From: Jaltomata sinuosa
Taxonomy: Eukaryota > Streptophyta > Magnoliopsida > Solanales > Solanaceae
Assembly: GCA_003996215.1 (NCBI GenBank)
Contig: QJPP01007239.1
Span: forward strand, 620,001 to 684,000
Length of the DNA stretch: 64,000 nucleotides
Direction of reading: 5' to 3'
In this document: piece by piece, positions 33,901 to 45,265 of the stretch
Numbering within the stretch: position 1 is the first letter of the stretch
Layout of the letters: each line of letters begins with the position of its first letter
Notes under the pieces: generated by a model
Database searches by the model: none
Told to the model about the DNA's origin: nothing
What the model saw: the letters and a program-made list of their open reading frames with translations, nothing else
Position numbers and translations under genes: made by a program

Positions 33901-36900
33901 GAGATCACATCTGCAGAGAGAGCATCAGTTGCTGCAGTTAAGCAGTCCAATGAAGCAGGTAATTCAGGTGCCAGTGAGGAGGAAATTGCTTGCAAGGTTC
34001 CTCTGTCTCCCAAAGAACATACTGATGAAGTTGCATCGGACAAGCGAAGTAGAGACTGTTTGGAAATATCTGAAGTTGCTCTTAATGAAGCTGTTGGACA
34101 TGATAAAATTTCTGAAGTAAATAACACTGTTCAAGAATCTGTTACAGAAAATAATATGCTGGAAAATAATTCTTCTTTGCCAAATGTTGTTGGAAACCAG
34201 AGAGATGGAGTTAGCTCCATTGACGGAAACCAAACAACTCCAGAGGAATTGTCAGCAGACTTGCCTTGTGTAGCAGCAGTTCCTTCTTCAGATGATGCTA
34301 GTTCTTTGCCGCAAAATCCTGTATGTTTTCTTTTGTGTTGCACGTCTATATGATGCATGTGTTGGATCATCCTGTTGTCTGTTTAGGTTCTAAATCTGGA
34401 CACAAGTAGTTTAAGGGTTTCCCTGCACAAGTTAAAATGTCTGATGAAATAGAGGATGTGTTCTGTATCAGTGAAGTAAGTTAGTGTTATCTCAGGCTAT
34501 GTTGCTCGGACTCTTCAAAAATGTCATCGGGTCCATGTCGGATCCTTCCAAAGTGCATTTTTGGAGGATCCGACATGGGTGCGGCAACATTTTTGGAGTG
34601 TCCGAGCAACTTAGATCTCAGGTGTCTTTCACTTATATCTCCCAAATATCATGTACATGTTGTGCAGGCACATGCATTTTCTTTCAATGAGTTATGGATA
34701 TAACCAGACTGATTTGTTATTGATAGTTTCACTTCTACTGGATCAGGTAAATATAGATGAATGTTCCCGGTCTTCAGGAGATAATGGAACATACAATAAC
34801 GATATGCCACTTGGTGAAAACCAGATTGGAATGCAAACTGAACATGTTTCTGGACATACTATGAACAACACTTCTGAAGCAGTTTTAGCTAGCAGTTGTG
34901 AGCAACATCATAGAGTAGATGATGGTGTTCCTATTGCCGCTGACCATACTGACAGGGAGTGTGCACCTCAAGCCCGTGATGTAAGAAACTCTATTCCAAT
35001 CGCTGGATCCTCCCCCCATGCAGAAGAACCTTCACATCAAGCTGTTTCTCCTGCTGGGGAAAATCTGGAGCCTCGTGCATCTGTTCTGTCAGACACAAGG
35101 GTTACCCACAATCAATCTGTCTTACCAGCAGTCAGTAGAGTGCATCCTCAGTCATCTACGAATCTTAGTGTATGTTCTCGGAATACTGAAACTGTGTTTC
35201 AAGTGGTTCGGGGTTCTGCTGAACTTCCTAATCATGCAGTTTCTCACCCTAACTCTGGTGTTGCCTTTGTTCAGGGATCTAGCAACATGCCTGTGCGTCC
35301 TGCCCATCAGATGGCCACTTGTAATTTAGCTCTTCCTTTCCATGCTGACCCTCTTCATATAGAATGGGAAAGAATACATAAAGAAAAAGAACAAGTGACA
35401 AAGGGCCTTGAGGATACGGTTTGTGTCCAATATCCTCCATGATTATATACTCAGGACTCCATGCATCATTTTGGTAACTTGTTTTCCTCTCTTTGAACAG
35501 AAATTGCATTTGAGATCTGAGTGCAAGAAAGAGATAGAGGAGGCTATAGCACCAATCCGTAAGAAATATGATTTAAAGCTTCAGGAGGTTGAGGCAGCAT
35601 ATCTTTTGAAGAAGAAGGAGCTTGAGATGAATCAAAACAAAATTCTCATGAATAAAGCTCTGGCTGATGCTTTCAGATTTACATGCATGGATGTCAAAAT
35701 TTCTGATCTTCCAGGTATACAGCAAGGTCTTTAAATACTTTTTGTTGTGCGTTCCTAAGCATTAGTTGTATATTTCCTGTTTACAACAAACTCAGTGTAA
35801 TCCCATAAGTGGAGTTTGGGGAGGGTGGTGTGTCCGCAGCCTTACCCTACCTTATGAAGGTAGAGAGACTGTTTCCGTAGACCCTCGGCTCAAGATATGA
35901 CAATAGGGGAATTGTGTTGTTGACTTCAACATTTCTAATGGCCCCTAAACACACAGATTGTTCAACATATCTAGCAGCCAAATCTTCTTGATTAAGTTCC
36001 GTTCTTGGAATGAACCATGACCTCTACGGCTCTACCTCCCAGGCTTAATGTCTTGAACCGAATTCTATATCTTGCAGAGGCTTCATGCATCTCAAACTAC
36101 AAGCCAAAAGTCTTTGCTATTAAAGTTGTGTTATTTTATGCCTCAGATTGCCAATTTGCTTATAGTATACAAGTGTACCTGGTATAATTTTCTAATTTGT
36201 TATAATATACAAGTGTACTTGGTCTGTATCTAGTTCAAAGGCCCATGCAAAATTCATTTTTATCTCCTTGTAAGGATCGTGCATCACATGTATAATTTTC
36301 AGCAATCAGCATGACATGAAAAACTTGATTTTAGTATCTATCGTTTCTTTAAGCAATGAAATTTTGTTTCGTTCCAGTTGCGCCTCCGGGTTATATGCCG
36401 CATCTACATCAGGTACGGCAGCAGCAGAATTTAAGATCTTCCCCAATCAGTGGTTCGTCCCCAGCTCGCCAACCTGTGGAGGCCCAGCAGACTGTCTCAT
36501 CTTCACCAGTTGCTAATTGTTCAGTACATTCTGCGGAAACTTCTTTGCCTCCATTAAGATCTTCATCTGTTGCTGGTTCATCTTCATCTAACCAACCTGC
36601 TGCTGTTAGTCGTTCAACCACATTTTCTGCAGGAAGTGTAAGCAGGCCGCCACCTCTCATTAGTGCAATCACCCCTTCCAGGGGTAATCATCGACTAGGT
36701 GGTGAAGTTCGTGCTCCAGCCCCACATCTTCAGCGTTTCAAGGGACCCACATCAGCCGCTGTTAGCAGTTCGTCAACCCTTCTAAATGGCATGCCAGGTC
36801 ATCCACGACCCGTTTACGTGGCTGCATCTCTTCGACCAACATTGCAAAATCAAACACAGCCACCCATAGTGCAACAATTACCTGTAAATCTTTCTGATTC

Positions 36901-37168
36901 TGGGAATACGTCATTGGACCGTGGACTTGGACGACTGCCTGCCATACGGAATCCATCCCTCTCAGCACGGGAGCTACTTCAAGAAATGGAAAATCGATCT
37001 CGTGCAAACAGGCCTAATTTTATGCCACCTTTACCAGATATTGGCTGTAACTTTGATTCATTAGACCTATCTGATTTTCATTCAATGGGCAGTGTACAGG
37101 GAGGTTCTATCTCTTCAGAGACAGCTACTAATGTAAGTGGTGTTGTTTGTCTGTCCGATGATGACTGA
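24943..37168 (+). CDS. MOM1-related silencing protein lacking the SNF2 helicase region
   Basis: Seven coding exons join in frame: 24943-25456, 27053-27231, 28345-28449, 32986-34320, 34747-35418, 35501-35714 and 36378-37168, giving 1269 residues. The N terminus (1-171) is basic and serine-rich with repeated KSERLEK/RRSER-type motifs, suggesting nuclear localisation. Residues about 200-322 resemble the conserved MOM1 motif CMM2, the hendecad coiled-coil dimerisation region ('VSREPETILQAFQISL', 'WTAASILK'). Residues about 385-490 are strongly charged coiled coil. Residues about 915-1000 form a second coiled coil ('DPLHIEWERIHKEKEQ') like the C-terminal conserved part of MOM1 proteins. The tail ends 'VVCLSDDD'. 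In Arabidopsis MOM1 acts in transcriptional silencing largely without changing DNA methylation, and a MOM1 fragment built around CMM2 suffices there. No chromodomain or SNF2 motif occurs in the gene or within several kb upstream. Function as a MOM1- or MOM2-like factor is inferred. Confidence 0.8.
25735..25822 (-). mobile_element. Inverted TS-type SINE fragment in intron 1
   Basis: The segment 'ggtgtacgggccagcttgcg' followed by 'ctaattccacggggtacc' is the reverse complement of the 3' half of the SINE at 29099-29321. Confidence 0.65.
25915..26445 (-). pseudogene. L1-type LINE reverse transcriptase fragment (antisense, intron 1)
   Basis: On the minus strand the translation gives, with frame breaks, 'ALDELLLIEQATEGR', 'LKLEIKQLAKGEDTSWRQKS' and 'EEDEILNFYQNLY'-like segments. 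These are typical of the region just before the polymerase core in plant L1-type LINEs. Stops and frameshifts show it is dead. Confidence 0.75.
29099..29321 (+). mobile_element. TS-type SINE in intron 3
   Basis: tRNA-like head with B-box 'aggttcaaatccc', body 'tgttctagccttggtgga', 'gtatcccatggaatt', A-rich tail. It is flanked by about 14-base target duplications ('aaagaatgtctctt' near 29085, 'aaagaatgcctctt' at 29322). The family name is from recognition of the tobacco TS SINE. Confidence 0.8.
30614..31099 (+). mobile_element. TRIM (miniature LTR retrotransposon) in intron 3
   Basis: Short terminal repeats at 30614-30775 and 30894-31099 begin TGTGACACC and end TTACA. A primer-site-like 'tgatatcagagcc' (initiator tRNA-Met type) follows the first at 30778, and a purine-rich 'aagagggagtg' precedes the second. 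The internal part is only about 118 bp and non-coding. The right repeat is longer because it carries a tandem duplication of about 60 bp ('agagatgctggatatataag' twice). No clear target duplication was found. Confidence 0.75.
32452..32686. mobile_element. Stowaway-like MITE in intron 3
   Basis: Ends 'ctccttttatcccaattta' and 'taaattgggacatag' are inverted repeats of the Stowaway kind. The body is non-coding. Confidence 0.6.
34497..34614. mobile_element. Foldback hAT-like MITE in intron 4
   Basis: A nearly complete palindrome: 'ctatgttgctcggactc' at one end and 'gtgtccgagcaacttag' at the other. It is flanked by the 8-base duplication ATCTCAGG, as expected for hAT elements. Copies lie at 37460-37580 and 54148-54268. 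Confidence 0.8.
35795..35905 (-). mobile_element. LINE 3' tail in intron 6
   Basis: Reverse orientation of the tail: 'gtaatcccataagtgg', 'gccttaccctacctt', 'ggtagagagactgtttcc' and 'agaccctcggctc'. Confidence 0.7.
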
Positions 37169-37459
37169 ACTATTGGGTAATGAAGTGGATTTGCGTGTGT
37201 ATTTTGTGGGTCAGCTCTTCTATCTGTATGTGTAGAAACTTCCTTTTTAGAAAAATGAAAAAAGCAGAATGGAAAAGAAAGCTATCAGAGGGCAGTAACA
37301 GAGGTCTAACCAAATTTAATCTTGGGAGAGGAAGCTTTGGGGAAATATCTGGGTACGCACCTTCCTTCTCCACCCTGCTCTATATTTTTTAGGGTTCATG
37401 AGTAACACAGCTGTATATGCTCCAATTATCTGTCTGTATCTATGTTGGAATTTTATCTG

Positions 37460-37580
37460 CTATGTTGCTCGGACTCTCCAAAAATGTTACCGCACCCGTG
37501 TTGGATTCTCCAAAAATTCACTATTTTTGGAGTATCTGACACGAACCCGTCGATATTTTTGAAGAGTCCGAGCAACATAG
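37460..37580. mobile_element. Foldback hAT-like MITE
   Basis: Ends 'ctatgttgctcggactctcc' and 'gaagagtccgagcaacatag' pair almost perfectly, and the body folds on itself. Flanks 'tttatctg' and 'attatttg' are a worn 8-base duplication. Confidence 0.8.
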
Positions 37581-38516
37581 ATTATTTGTTCCTTGGTTTA
37601 GGTTTCACATGAATGTTTATTTCTCTCATAATACCATGTTTCTGAAGCTATGGTTGTAGCTAGGCATGCTTAATTCATTGTACCTTGACACTACCAAAGA
37701 TGATTTCATCTACTTTATAATCCCGGAAAAGTTAGTTTTGAACTGTGCAAGTGTACTATCTCATGATCTGTACCTTCCTGGACCTGATTTTTCACTTTAG
37801 AGAATTGGGCTTTTCATGCTGTGAATTTGTAGAACTTAAATCATTAAACCTAAACAAGAAGGAAATTACCACTAAATATACCTTAATTAAAAGAACTAAG
37901 AGACTTAAAGTAGAACTAGATTCTGTACAACCCCTCAAGGGTTTTCCCATCTTCAATCACATGAACTTAGAAAAATCACACGATAATTAGTATTTATAGG
38001 ATCTTATGAAATAGGCCTAAACCCCAAAGTAGAAGTCTAGTTGGTTAAAAGTTGATCCAAATGTTCTATTACTCTTATAGGTGGCAAAGAGTGACAGTAG
38101 GACAAAGAAGGTCGTGATTATTTGTGAAAAATCTCATTAAAACTAACAAGGGTGCGAACTTGGCATCTTCTTTTGCTTTTGTAAGTATAGATTGATGAGA
38201 TTTCAACTTGTGTCTTTTGGCGTGAGACCAATATGGAGTCCAATAAATACGAGGCCGAGTTTTCATTATTGTGTTTTTAACATTAATAAAATAGAACCAT
38301 TACTAGTGATTATTCATCCCTTTTTGTCAACTTTTTGTACTATTATCTTGCTTTAATAGCTATCCACATCTCCTTATTATACCACCACCAAATAAAGGCA
38401 CAGAGAGACTGCAACCATAAGTTGATGAAACATTTAACTTTCTCGTTCATCCAACTATTTGACATAATATCAACTATATATTGTTTCCAAGACCTTTTAT
38501 ATTCTTCTAATATTAA

Positions 38517-38754
38517 CTCTTCGGGGTGGATCAGATGGTTTGGCTTGAGACTTCCATAATGGAGGTCTCAAGTTCGAAACCCCTCCCCTGCAACAGCAGG
38601 GGGTTGGCCTTTTGGGTCAAGCTCGTCGCACGAGGCATGTCTAGTGCGGTTTACCTCTTCTGTGTGATTTGCGAGCTATTGCACAGAAGCGGGGTTTACC
38701 CTGGCGCACCCAAAGGGTAGCGGCTGCGGGTTCCCTTGTCAACGGAAAAAAAGA
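38517..38754 (+). mobile_element. tRNA-derived SINE (Au-like) with target duplication
   Basis: The head has 'ggtggatcagatggtttgg' and B-box 'aagttcgaaacccc'. The body contains 'tgtgtgatttgcgagctatt' and 'gcacccaaagggtagcggc', and the end is an A run. The 15-base duplications 'ttcttctaatattaa' (38502) and 'ttcttcgaatattaa' (38755) differ by one base. The Au family name is by resemblance. Confidence 0.8.
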
Positions 38755-39079
38755 TTCTTCGAATATTAAGTTAATTTTGGCAACTTCCTCTTTAAGTAAA
38801 CTAGTTTCAATTCATCCATTGTGGGACACAAAAAACCTAGGCCATATCTTTTGAGGAAATGAAGACAAACTAAGAAGATGTTTTCCGCAAGTAGCTTATG
38901 CAAAAGTATATTCATCATAATTGGGCAATCAAACTGAGTAAAAGTATCCCGACTTTGGCAGTCATGTTACACTTTTGAATCTTGTTTATCAAAAGAAAAT
39001 CTACACTTTTTAATATTCAGTTCACTAAAAGAGGAGAAAGGGTTTGTAATACACTCTTTAATTTGGACCCCCTCCCTTA

Positions 39080-39267
39080 GGGTCGTTTGGTTGCTGGTTA
39101 GGAGGTGATTTATTAATGTATTAAGTCCTGCATAACTTGTATCATGTTTGGTTGCATTCTTTTTGCTATGTATAGAATTCAACACACCAAATACATTGTT
39201 TGGTTAGCAGGATAGAAGATGGAACAACTAATCCCTGCATAAGTCTAACCAACAACCAAACGACCCC
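39080..39267. mobile_element. Tourist-like (PIF/Harbinger) MITE
   Basis: Ends 'gggtcgtttggttg' and 'caaccaaacgacccc' are near-perfect inverted repeats, flanked on both sides by TTA. The body is 188 bp and non-coding. Confidence 0.8.
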
Positions 39268-39377
39268 TTAAGTGTTTTTCTTGTTTTTCCTGTATTACTC
39301 GTAAAAGAGTAGCTTTATCGGCAGCTCAAATTAAGTGACTAGCTTTATGAAGGGTGTTGTTCTTGCTTGTGTTGCAG

Positions 39378-40260
39378 GTGCCAGTGAGGAAAAGAAAGAA
39401 GCTGCAAAGACGCCTAACGGATAAGATCGCAGCTCTGCAAAGGCTAGTTTCTCCCCATGGCAAGGTAATTAATCGCCAGAAGCAACATTCAATGTTTTAT
39501 CATTTTTTGATGACTGACCAGCTTCGCTCTTTTTCTCTAAGGGGTCGTTTGGTGTGAGAGATAGAAACAAATAGTCCTGGGATAAAACAAATAGTCTAGG
39601 GATAAAATTTTGGTGTCTTGTTTAGTTGTCAAGTTCGGGATAACTTATTCCACCATTTATACCATAGTGATGGGATAAGTTATCCCGTATACATGGTGGG
39701 ATAACTTATCCTGGATAATTAATCCCAGGATAACTTGTCTAGGATAATTAATCCCGGGATAACTTGTCTAGGATAATTAATCCCGGGATAACTTGTTTCC
39801 AACCAAACAACCCCTAATTACATTATATAGCCAATACTCAAAAAGAGGTGACTGTATTGCAGGTTGAGACAGCTCCAGTCCTCTGTGAGGCTTACAACAC
39901 TATTAAAGCTCTTAAAAATCAGATTCAGGTTGGAACCAGTCTCAATGCATGAAAGTAAAAAAGATGTTTTTCTATCGGAGTGCATTATCCACGGTTTACT
40001 CATTTGTCTGCAGGACTTGTGTAACACGGCAAGCAACAATGGTTCCCTTTTTCACTCACAGGTAAAAATACGCTTACTCTTTCAATACACTTCATGAGTC
40101 ATTGTTATCTCCTCCTCGACGTATTTATGAACGAAGTAAACAGAATAGCAGGGGGGAAGAAATTGATGTACAAAGCGGAGGTTTTTGCTTGGTTCCAGTG
40201 TCACTTGTGCAGAAACCAACAGACGAAGATGTTTACAACGATGAAAACAACTCTTTATAA
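39378..40260 (+). pseudogene. C-terminal half of a bHLH transcription factor gene, probably a relic
   Basis: Three phase-0 segments with good splice sites, 39378-39464, 39863-39928 and 40014-40061, encode 'KLQRRLTDKIAALQRLVSPH', 'CEAYNTIKALKNQIQ' and a polar stretch. They match helix 1, helix 2 and the following exon of the atypical bHLH110/112/123 group. A last segment, about 40099-40260, ends with 'DVQSGGFCLVPVS' and a stop, like the conserved C terminus of that group (DLRSRGLCLVPVS-like). It is not in frame with the third exon unless a 37-base intron is removed, too short for a plant intron, so a frameshifting indel is likely. The usual TDTAS after the loop reads VETAP. No 5' exons were found. 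Alternatives are an expressed partial gene or a wrong exon choice. Confidence 0.6.
39541..39814. mobile_element. Tourist-like MITE inside the bHLH relic
   Basis: Ends 'ggggtcgtttggt' and 'accaaacaacccc' are flanked by TAA on both sides. The right half contains three tandem 'taatcccgggataacttgt' type repeats. It sits in the first intron of the relic and is related to 5279-5509. Confidence 0.8.
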
Positions 40261-40654
40261 CTTTTATCAATGAAGTAATCAACTAATAATTTTAGTTTCA
40301 GTGACAGAAATAGCTCATTTTCTTCTTAGTTCTTGCAATATATTCGAGGAAATAATATGATGCATCCTCGTGTTTGGTACGATAGAAGTCATTTTTTTTT
40401 AAAGTTAGTTTTTCAGGGGACAGTTATTTTATGTTGTTTGGTTATCAGGAAGATATGTTAATAGTATTAAGGAAATGTTTTTCGTTCACCAATCAAACAC
40501 CAGAAAGCATATTGTGGAGTCTGGGAAGGGCAGGATGTACATATTCTTTACCTCTTTCTTTGGGAGATTGAGAGGTTGTTTCCGACTCAAAAACACCAGA
40601 AAGCATGTTCTAGAAAAATAGTATACAGTAGAAATAACTTCTGCCGTGCTAGAC

Positions 40655-40790
40655 AGGGTACAACAACATACCTTGTGTAATCTCACAAGTGGGTTGCGGG
40701 AGGGTAGAGTTTATGCAGATATTACCCCCATCTTGGGAGGTAGAGCGACTATTTTCTATAGGTCCTCGGTTCAAGGAAAAGTATATCTAA
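40655..40790 (-). mobile_element. LINE 3' tail
   Basis: Reverse-orientation tail: 'taatctcacaagtgggttg', 'gggagggtagagttta', 'ggaggtagagcgact' and 'ataggtcctcggttc'. Confidence 0.65.
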
Positions 40791-42189
40791 GTAGATAGTC
40801 AAAAGAAACAATGGAAGTGATAAATTGTCATGGGTTGGGATATTTTATCCAATCATCTTCTATACGGTATAGTAATCCCATCATTTTAATTTTAATTTTT
40901 ATTTAGGATTATTATCCGTATTTCGCGTATCAAAGGATCCATTAGAATAATACCATTAGAATATTATTCTAAAATGTCAGCATCTCAAGATACAAAGTTC
41001 CTTCATATTTTTTAAGATATCATCAAGAAGACCAAATTGGAATTTGCTGCATAATTTTGTACGACTATTCCACTTGTTGAACATAAAATTTATTAACGTC
41101 TAATGCTTGATAAATTATTGAGTTTAATTTTATACATTAACGATAAAAAGGAAATTTTATACTCGAATCATCTTTACTTGTTTTAATAGGTAAATAATAT
41201 AACGTTAAATTAAACTCTTGGTCTAACAAGTGCAACCCCCCCCCCCCCCCCCCTCTCTTTCCGACTTAGCTCCCAAAGGCAATCCACTCGACCTTTTCCC
41301 AACCTATACAAGGAGAGCGGGAGATAACGTAAAAGAGATAGAGTCCTAACTAAATATAACACATTTTGAATAGATTAGAGTAAACAACAATGTTGAATCA
41401 GGCCGCCTGTTGCTTTGAAAGAACTCACACACGGCCACTAGCTTTCTCAAAATAAGGGGATATGTGTTGCTTATTGCTCACGGAAACATTCGACTTATGC
41501 TATAGTCAAGCTCGCCTATTTTTCTGATCTCGTTTTCTTCTACCATCAGTTTTTTGGCTTTGACCTAATGAATTCATTGGATGATAATAGCGTATAAAGA
41601 TTTTCTTTCTACTTTTACCCTCCCACACTAGCATAATCATGAAACAATAACTATGCTAGCTTTATTTCCACACAAGTTAGGATTAGGATCGGCTATATGA
41701 ATTTTCAGTGATCATGTATTCTCATTTAACTTAATATATTATCTCAACCATAAATAAATTAGAGAAAAGTGCAATGTAACAAAATTTAATACTTCAAAAA
41801 AGAATTGAAAAATGTCCAAATTTTTCATTCAATAATGGGAGGGGGAGTGGAGCCAATCTTTTTTCAACATTCACCAATAATTTTGGCCACTTTTAGTAGT
41901 GTAAATGTATGACAGGCTGTGTGTGTATTATTAGTAATCTCTTTCCTCTTCTTCATAGATATCATAGTTGAATTTTTTGGTTGAATTTTAAAGACATCTC
42001 AATTTCCTTCCTACCATAATTACTATTTGCTTTGGAACTTGAAAACTTGTAAGAAAAAAAAAGTTAGGTCACTTAAAAAGGCTGTCACCCTCATGTCTTT
42101 TGAATAGTAACATCTTCATGTTCACTTTTGAATAGTTTGATGTAAGAGAGAGCCCCTACCAAACTTAGATATTCATTCCGTTTCAATTT

Positions 42190-42445
42190 ATTTGTCTTAG
42201 TTATTACTGTCTTTTATCGTATTATTTTGTGATAGTCTTATTTCTGTTACTTATTTGTTGTTTTTACTACCTATTATTTTCTGTTCTTATATTATTATCC
42301 TTTTCTAGATTGTTTTTATTTTGAGCCGAGGGTCTATCGAAAACAGCCTCTCTACCTCACTTCTGAGGTAGTGGTACGAATTGCGTACACTCTAGCCTCC
42401 CCAGACCCCACTTTGTGGAAATACACTGGCTATGTTATTGTTATA
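42190..42445 (+). mobile_element. LINE 3' end, longer truncated copy
   Basis: T-rich 3' untranslated sequence leads into 'gagccgagggtctatcg', 'cagcctctctacctc', 'gaggtagtggtacg' and 'ccagaccccactttgtgg'. It is one of the better preserved tails. Confidence 0.7.
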
Positions 42446-42450
42446 GTTAT

Positions 42451-42692
42451 TACTATCTCCGTCTCGAAATAAATGTCATTTTAGTAAAAATAATGTCGAT
42501 TAAGAAGTCAATAAATGCAATGTGTAGTTTATTAAACTGTCCGTATTTAATAAATGTTTCTTGAAAATTGAACCTTATTAAGAAAATGGCTCATAAGGGT
42601 ATAATTGAAAAAACAAACTAATTTTTGTATGTAATTCCTAAGGTGACAATTACTTTTTGCTAAGGTAACACTTATTTTGAGACGACTAGAGT
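42451..42692. mobile_element. Stowaway-like MITE
   Basis: Ends 'ctccgtctcgaaataaatg' and 'acttattttgagacgactag' are inverted repeats; the body is non-coding and AT-rich. It abuts the LINE tail. Confidence 0.6.
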
Positions 42693-43499
42693 ATTTGAAC
42701 AATTAAAGAATATTTTTTTTTTATAATCTTTAATAAATTGTTAAAGTATCATAATTTTTAAATATATAAGTTTTATCAAAATATCTTTATTTTGAGACTG
42801 CTACTAAAATAATTTCATAGGTGTCCGGTCTCATTTGGACCTGATTAATCTGGATTCACGTTTAGAAATATCACTTTAAAAGGTAAATTGTTCTCCACTA
42901 AAAATGACTTCATTTTCAAAGCTTGAATCTACGATCTCTGGTTAAGGGTAGAGGAATAGTCACCCCACTACAATCTCTGGTGATCAGACTAGTATACGAT
43001 TTTAGGTAAAAGTTTGCCCGTATTTAATATTTATATCAAATCAATAAAACTATGACACGTGTCTTTTGCTTACACTCTATCACCTAAGTATGATTAATAA
43101 TATATGTTTTCACCTCATTCATTACTTAATTATGGTAAAGTATATTGCTTTGGTGTAAATACTAGGTAAGGCAAGCGTTCACTGATTTTTTTGTTATGTT
43201 GTTATGTCTTTTCGATCGTGCTTTTCGCGAATCGAAAAGAATTCAAAATATAAAAATCAGAATGAGTGACGCTGACATAGGTATGAGACATTAATTAAAA
43301 ATCTAGGTACGTACTATTATAGAACCTACTATAACATAAAGTCCCACTTGGTACTATGAATTAATCCATGAATATTTATTGCAAACAAAAAAATTGTCCC
43401 TTGATGATGAAACTATATAGACCCCCACAAAGTCAAAATCAAAATAATATATGATAATATATGATCACAAGTTGTATATATATAGATATAACATAACAA

Positions 43500-43925
43500 G
43501 TTGCTGAAAATCATTAAAGGTTATGGTGACGTGATAAGTATTCCTCTATCCTTAATCATAAATCTCGAATTTAAGCTCTGGGTATAAAATTGCCTTTTGG
43601 TAAGAAGCGTTTTACTCCCAAAGTGGGACTTCCTGACAGGAATTCAGATTAGTCGAGCTTCAGAATGAATACCGAATACTGAGTGGGAAATAACCAAAAA
43701 AAAAAAGTTGGTGAAAATCTCTAAAGGTTATGGTGACGTGGTAAGTATTACTCCATTCTTAATTAGAGATTTTGAATTTAAGTTCTGGGCATGGACTAGC
43801 CTCTGGTAAAAAGCGCCTTACTTCCAAAGTGGGACTTTCTAACATGAATTCGGATTAGTCGAGTTAGAACGAATATCGAATGCTGAGTGAGAAATAAATA
43901 AAAAACAAGTTGGTTAAATATCTAA
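43500..43925 (+). mobile_element. Two SINE copies in tandem
   Basis: Both copies (about 43500-43705 and 43706-43925) run 'ggttatggtgacgtg', 'taagtatt', a 'taat.agagattt.gaattt' block, 'ggtaaaaagcgcc', 'aaagtgggacttt', 'gaattcggattagtcgag', 'gaata.cgaatgctgagtg' and an A-rich end. The order is that of a common Solanaceae SINE, with the B-box decayed. Confidence 0.65.
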
Positions 43926-44789
43926 TAAAAGCAGAAAATCTGTGCCCTCACTTAATGAGATAATAATATTGACCTTTATAATATTGCATGTTGTGACCCC
44001 TACAAATTAAACAAGAAAATTTAATTTTGGCATTTAATAGACTCACAAGTCTCTTGTGTTCAAGCATTTCTATTGTTCCATTTTATATTTATTGCATCAA
44101 CAAGTGTATATACCAAAAAAAAAAAAAAAGGATATCGACGGATAAATTTTATAGTTAAATTGTAAAATTCATTGTTAATTTTATTTAACGATGAATTAGC
44201 GATCGATTATCAAAAAAATTCAGTTTACTATGAAATAATTATGAAAAATTAACGATGAAATTCATAACTATTTTCATAGGAGTATTTGTTAGTGGTGAAA
44301 TTTTTCCCCATCTCTTAGCTAGTGCTATTCTTTTTGTCCCTTTTGTTTCAACAGTTTGAATAATGCTTTGACTAGGTGGAGTTATTACTTATTTGGAGTT
44401 TGGCAATTGTTAATAAGTTGAGTGAACTAGTTTCGTCTCCCTAATTTAAGAGTTCTGATTATGATTAGTCGAAAATAAGTAATATTCATTATCGCTCTCG
44501 TTTTAAAATTTACAAGTAAAACTTCAGGATAATATTCTTGAAATTCACAAGTGAAATTTGAGGACATTATCCTAAAATTTCGTTTGTGAATTTTAAAACT
44601 TTAAAATAGTGATTATTTTTCAATTACAACGACTAAAAAGTGGCTAGTTCTGAATCCCCCCCCCCCCCCAATTTTGGTCTTAAAAGCATTTTATCCAATA
44701 AAGATCCATATTAAATCTGATCAATTATCCATTCTACCTCTTTTACATTCTCGATAACCCTTTTTTTTCATTTTGTTAAAGTCAGATTC

Positions 44790-45265
44790 ACCTTAGGTAC
44801 TCTTCTTGACGGTGCGAAGAGGTTCGATATTTACACTTGCCGCTTAAATTTTGAATCTAAAAAGTGAACACGTGAAGGAGCGGGACGTAGGACCTTACCT
44901 CCTCAATAGTTAAATGTAGATTGGACAACCCACCTTTGTCTTAATAGAGTCTCTTAATGGCACATTTCGGATGGCAATTCATAAGACAATAATTTTTTTC
45001 CATATAGTCTTTGTTGGGTCTTTCACTTGTGCATATATTATTCTTCTGGGTACTTTTATTTCCTTCAGATACTTTTTCTGACGGTATCGAAAGAGTTTGA
45101 CATTAACCCCTACCTAATAAATTTGAATCTAAAAAATAACATGTGAAGGAGGAGGACGTAGGATCTTACCTCCTCAATAGTTAGATGTTGATTGGATAAC
45201 CCATCTTTGTCTTAATATAGTCTCTTAGTGGCACATTTCGGTGACAATACATAAGACAATAATCT
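44790..45265. repeat. Direct duplication of about 210 bp
   Basis: 44805-44995 and 45072-45262 share 'aggaccttacctcctcaat', 'tagtctcttaatggcaca' and 'cataagacaataat' in order. About 60 bp of other sequence separates the copies. Confidence 0.75.

Larger units (their letters stand above)
37169..39377. other. Region after the MOM1-like gene
   Basis: The first few hundred bases are probably 3' untranslated sequence. Beyond that are a foldback MITE (37460), a SINE (38517) and a Tourist-like MITE (39080). No exon encoding the missing N-terminal half of the bHLH protein was recognised. Confidence 0.6.

Noticed and set aside
37180..37392. Short open frame just after the MOM1-like stop
   Set aside because: It has no homology I recognise and lies in the probable 3' untranslated region.
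40062..40098. A 37-base intron that would restore the bHLH frame
   Set aside because: It has GT and AG ends and the right length modulo three, but plant introns are almost never that short; an indel in a relic is more likely.
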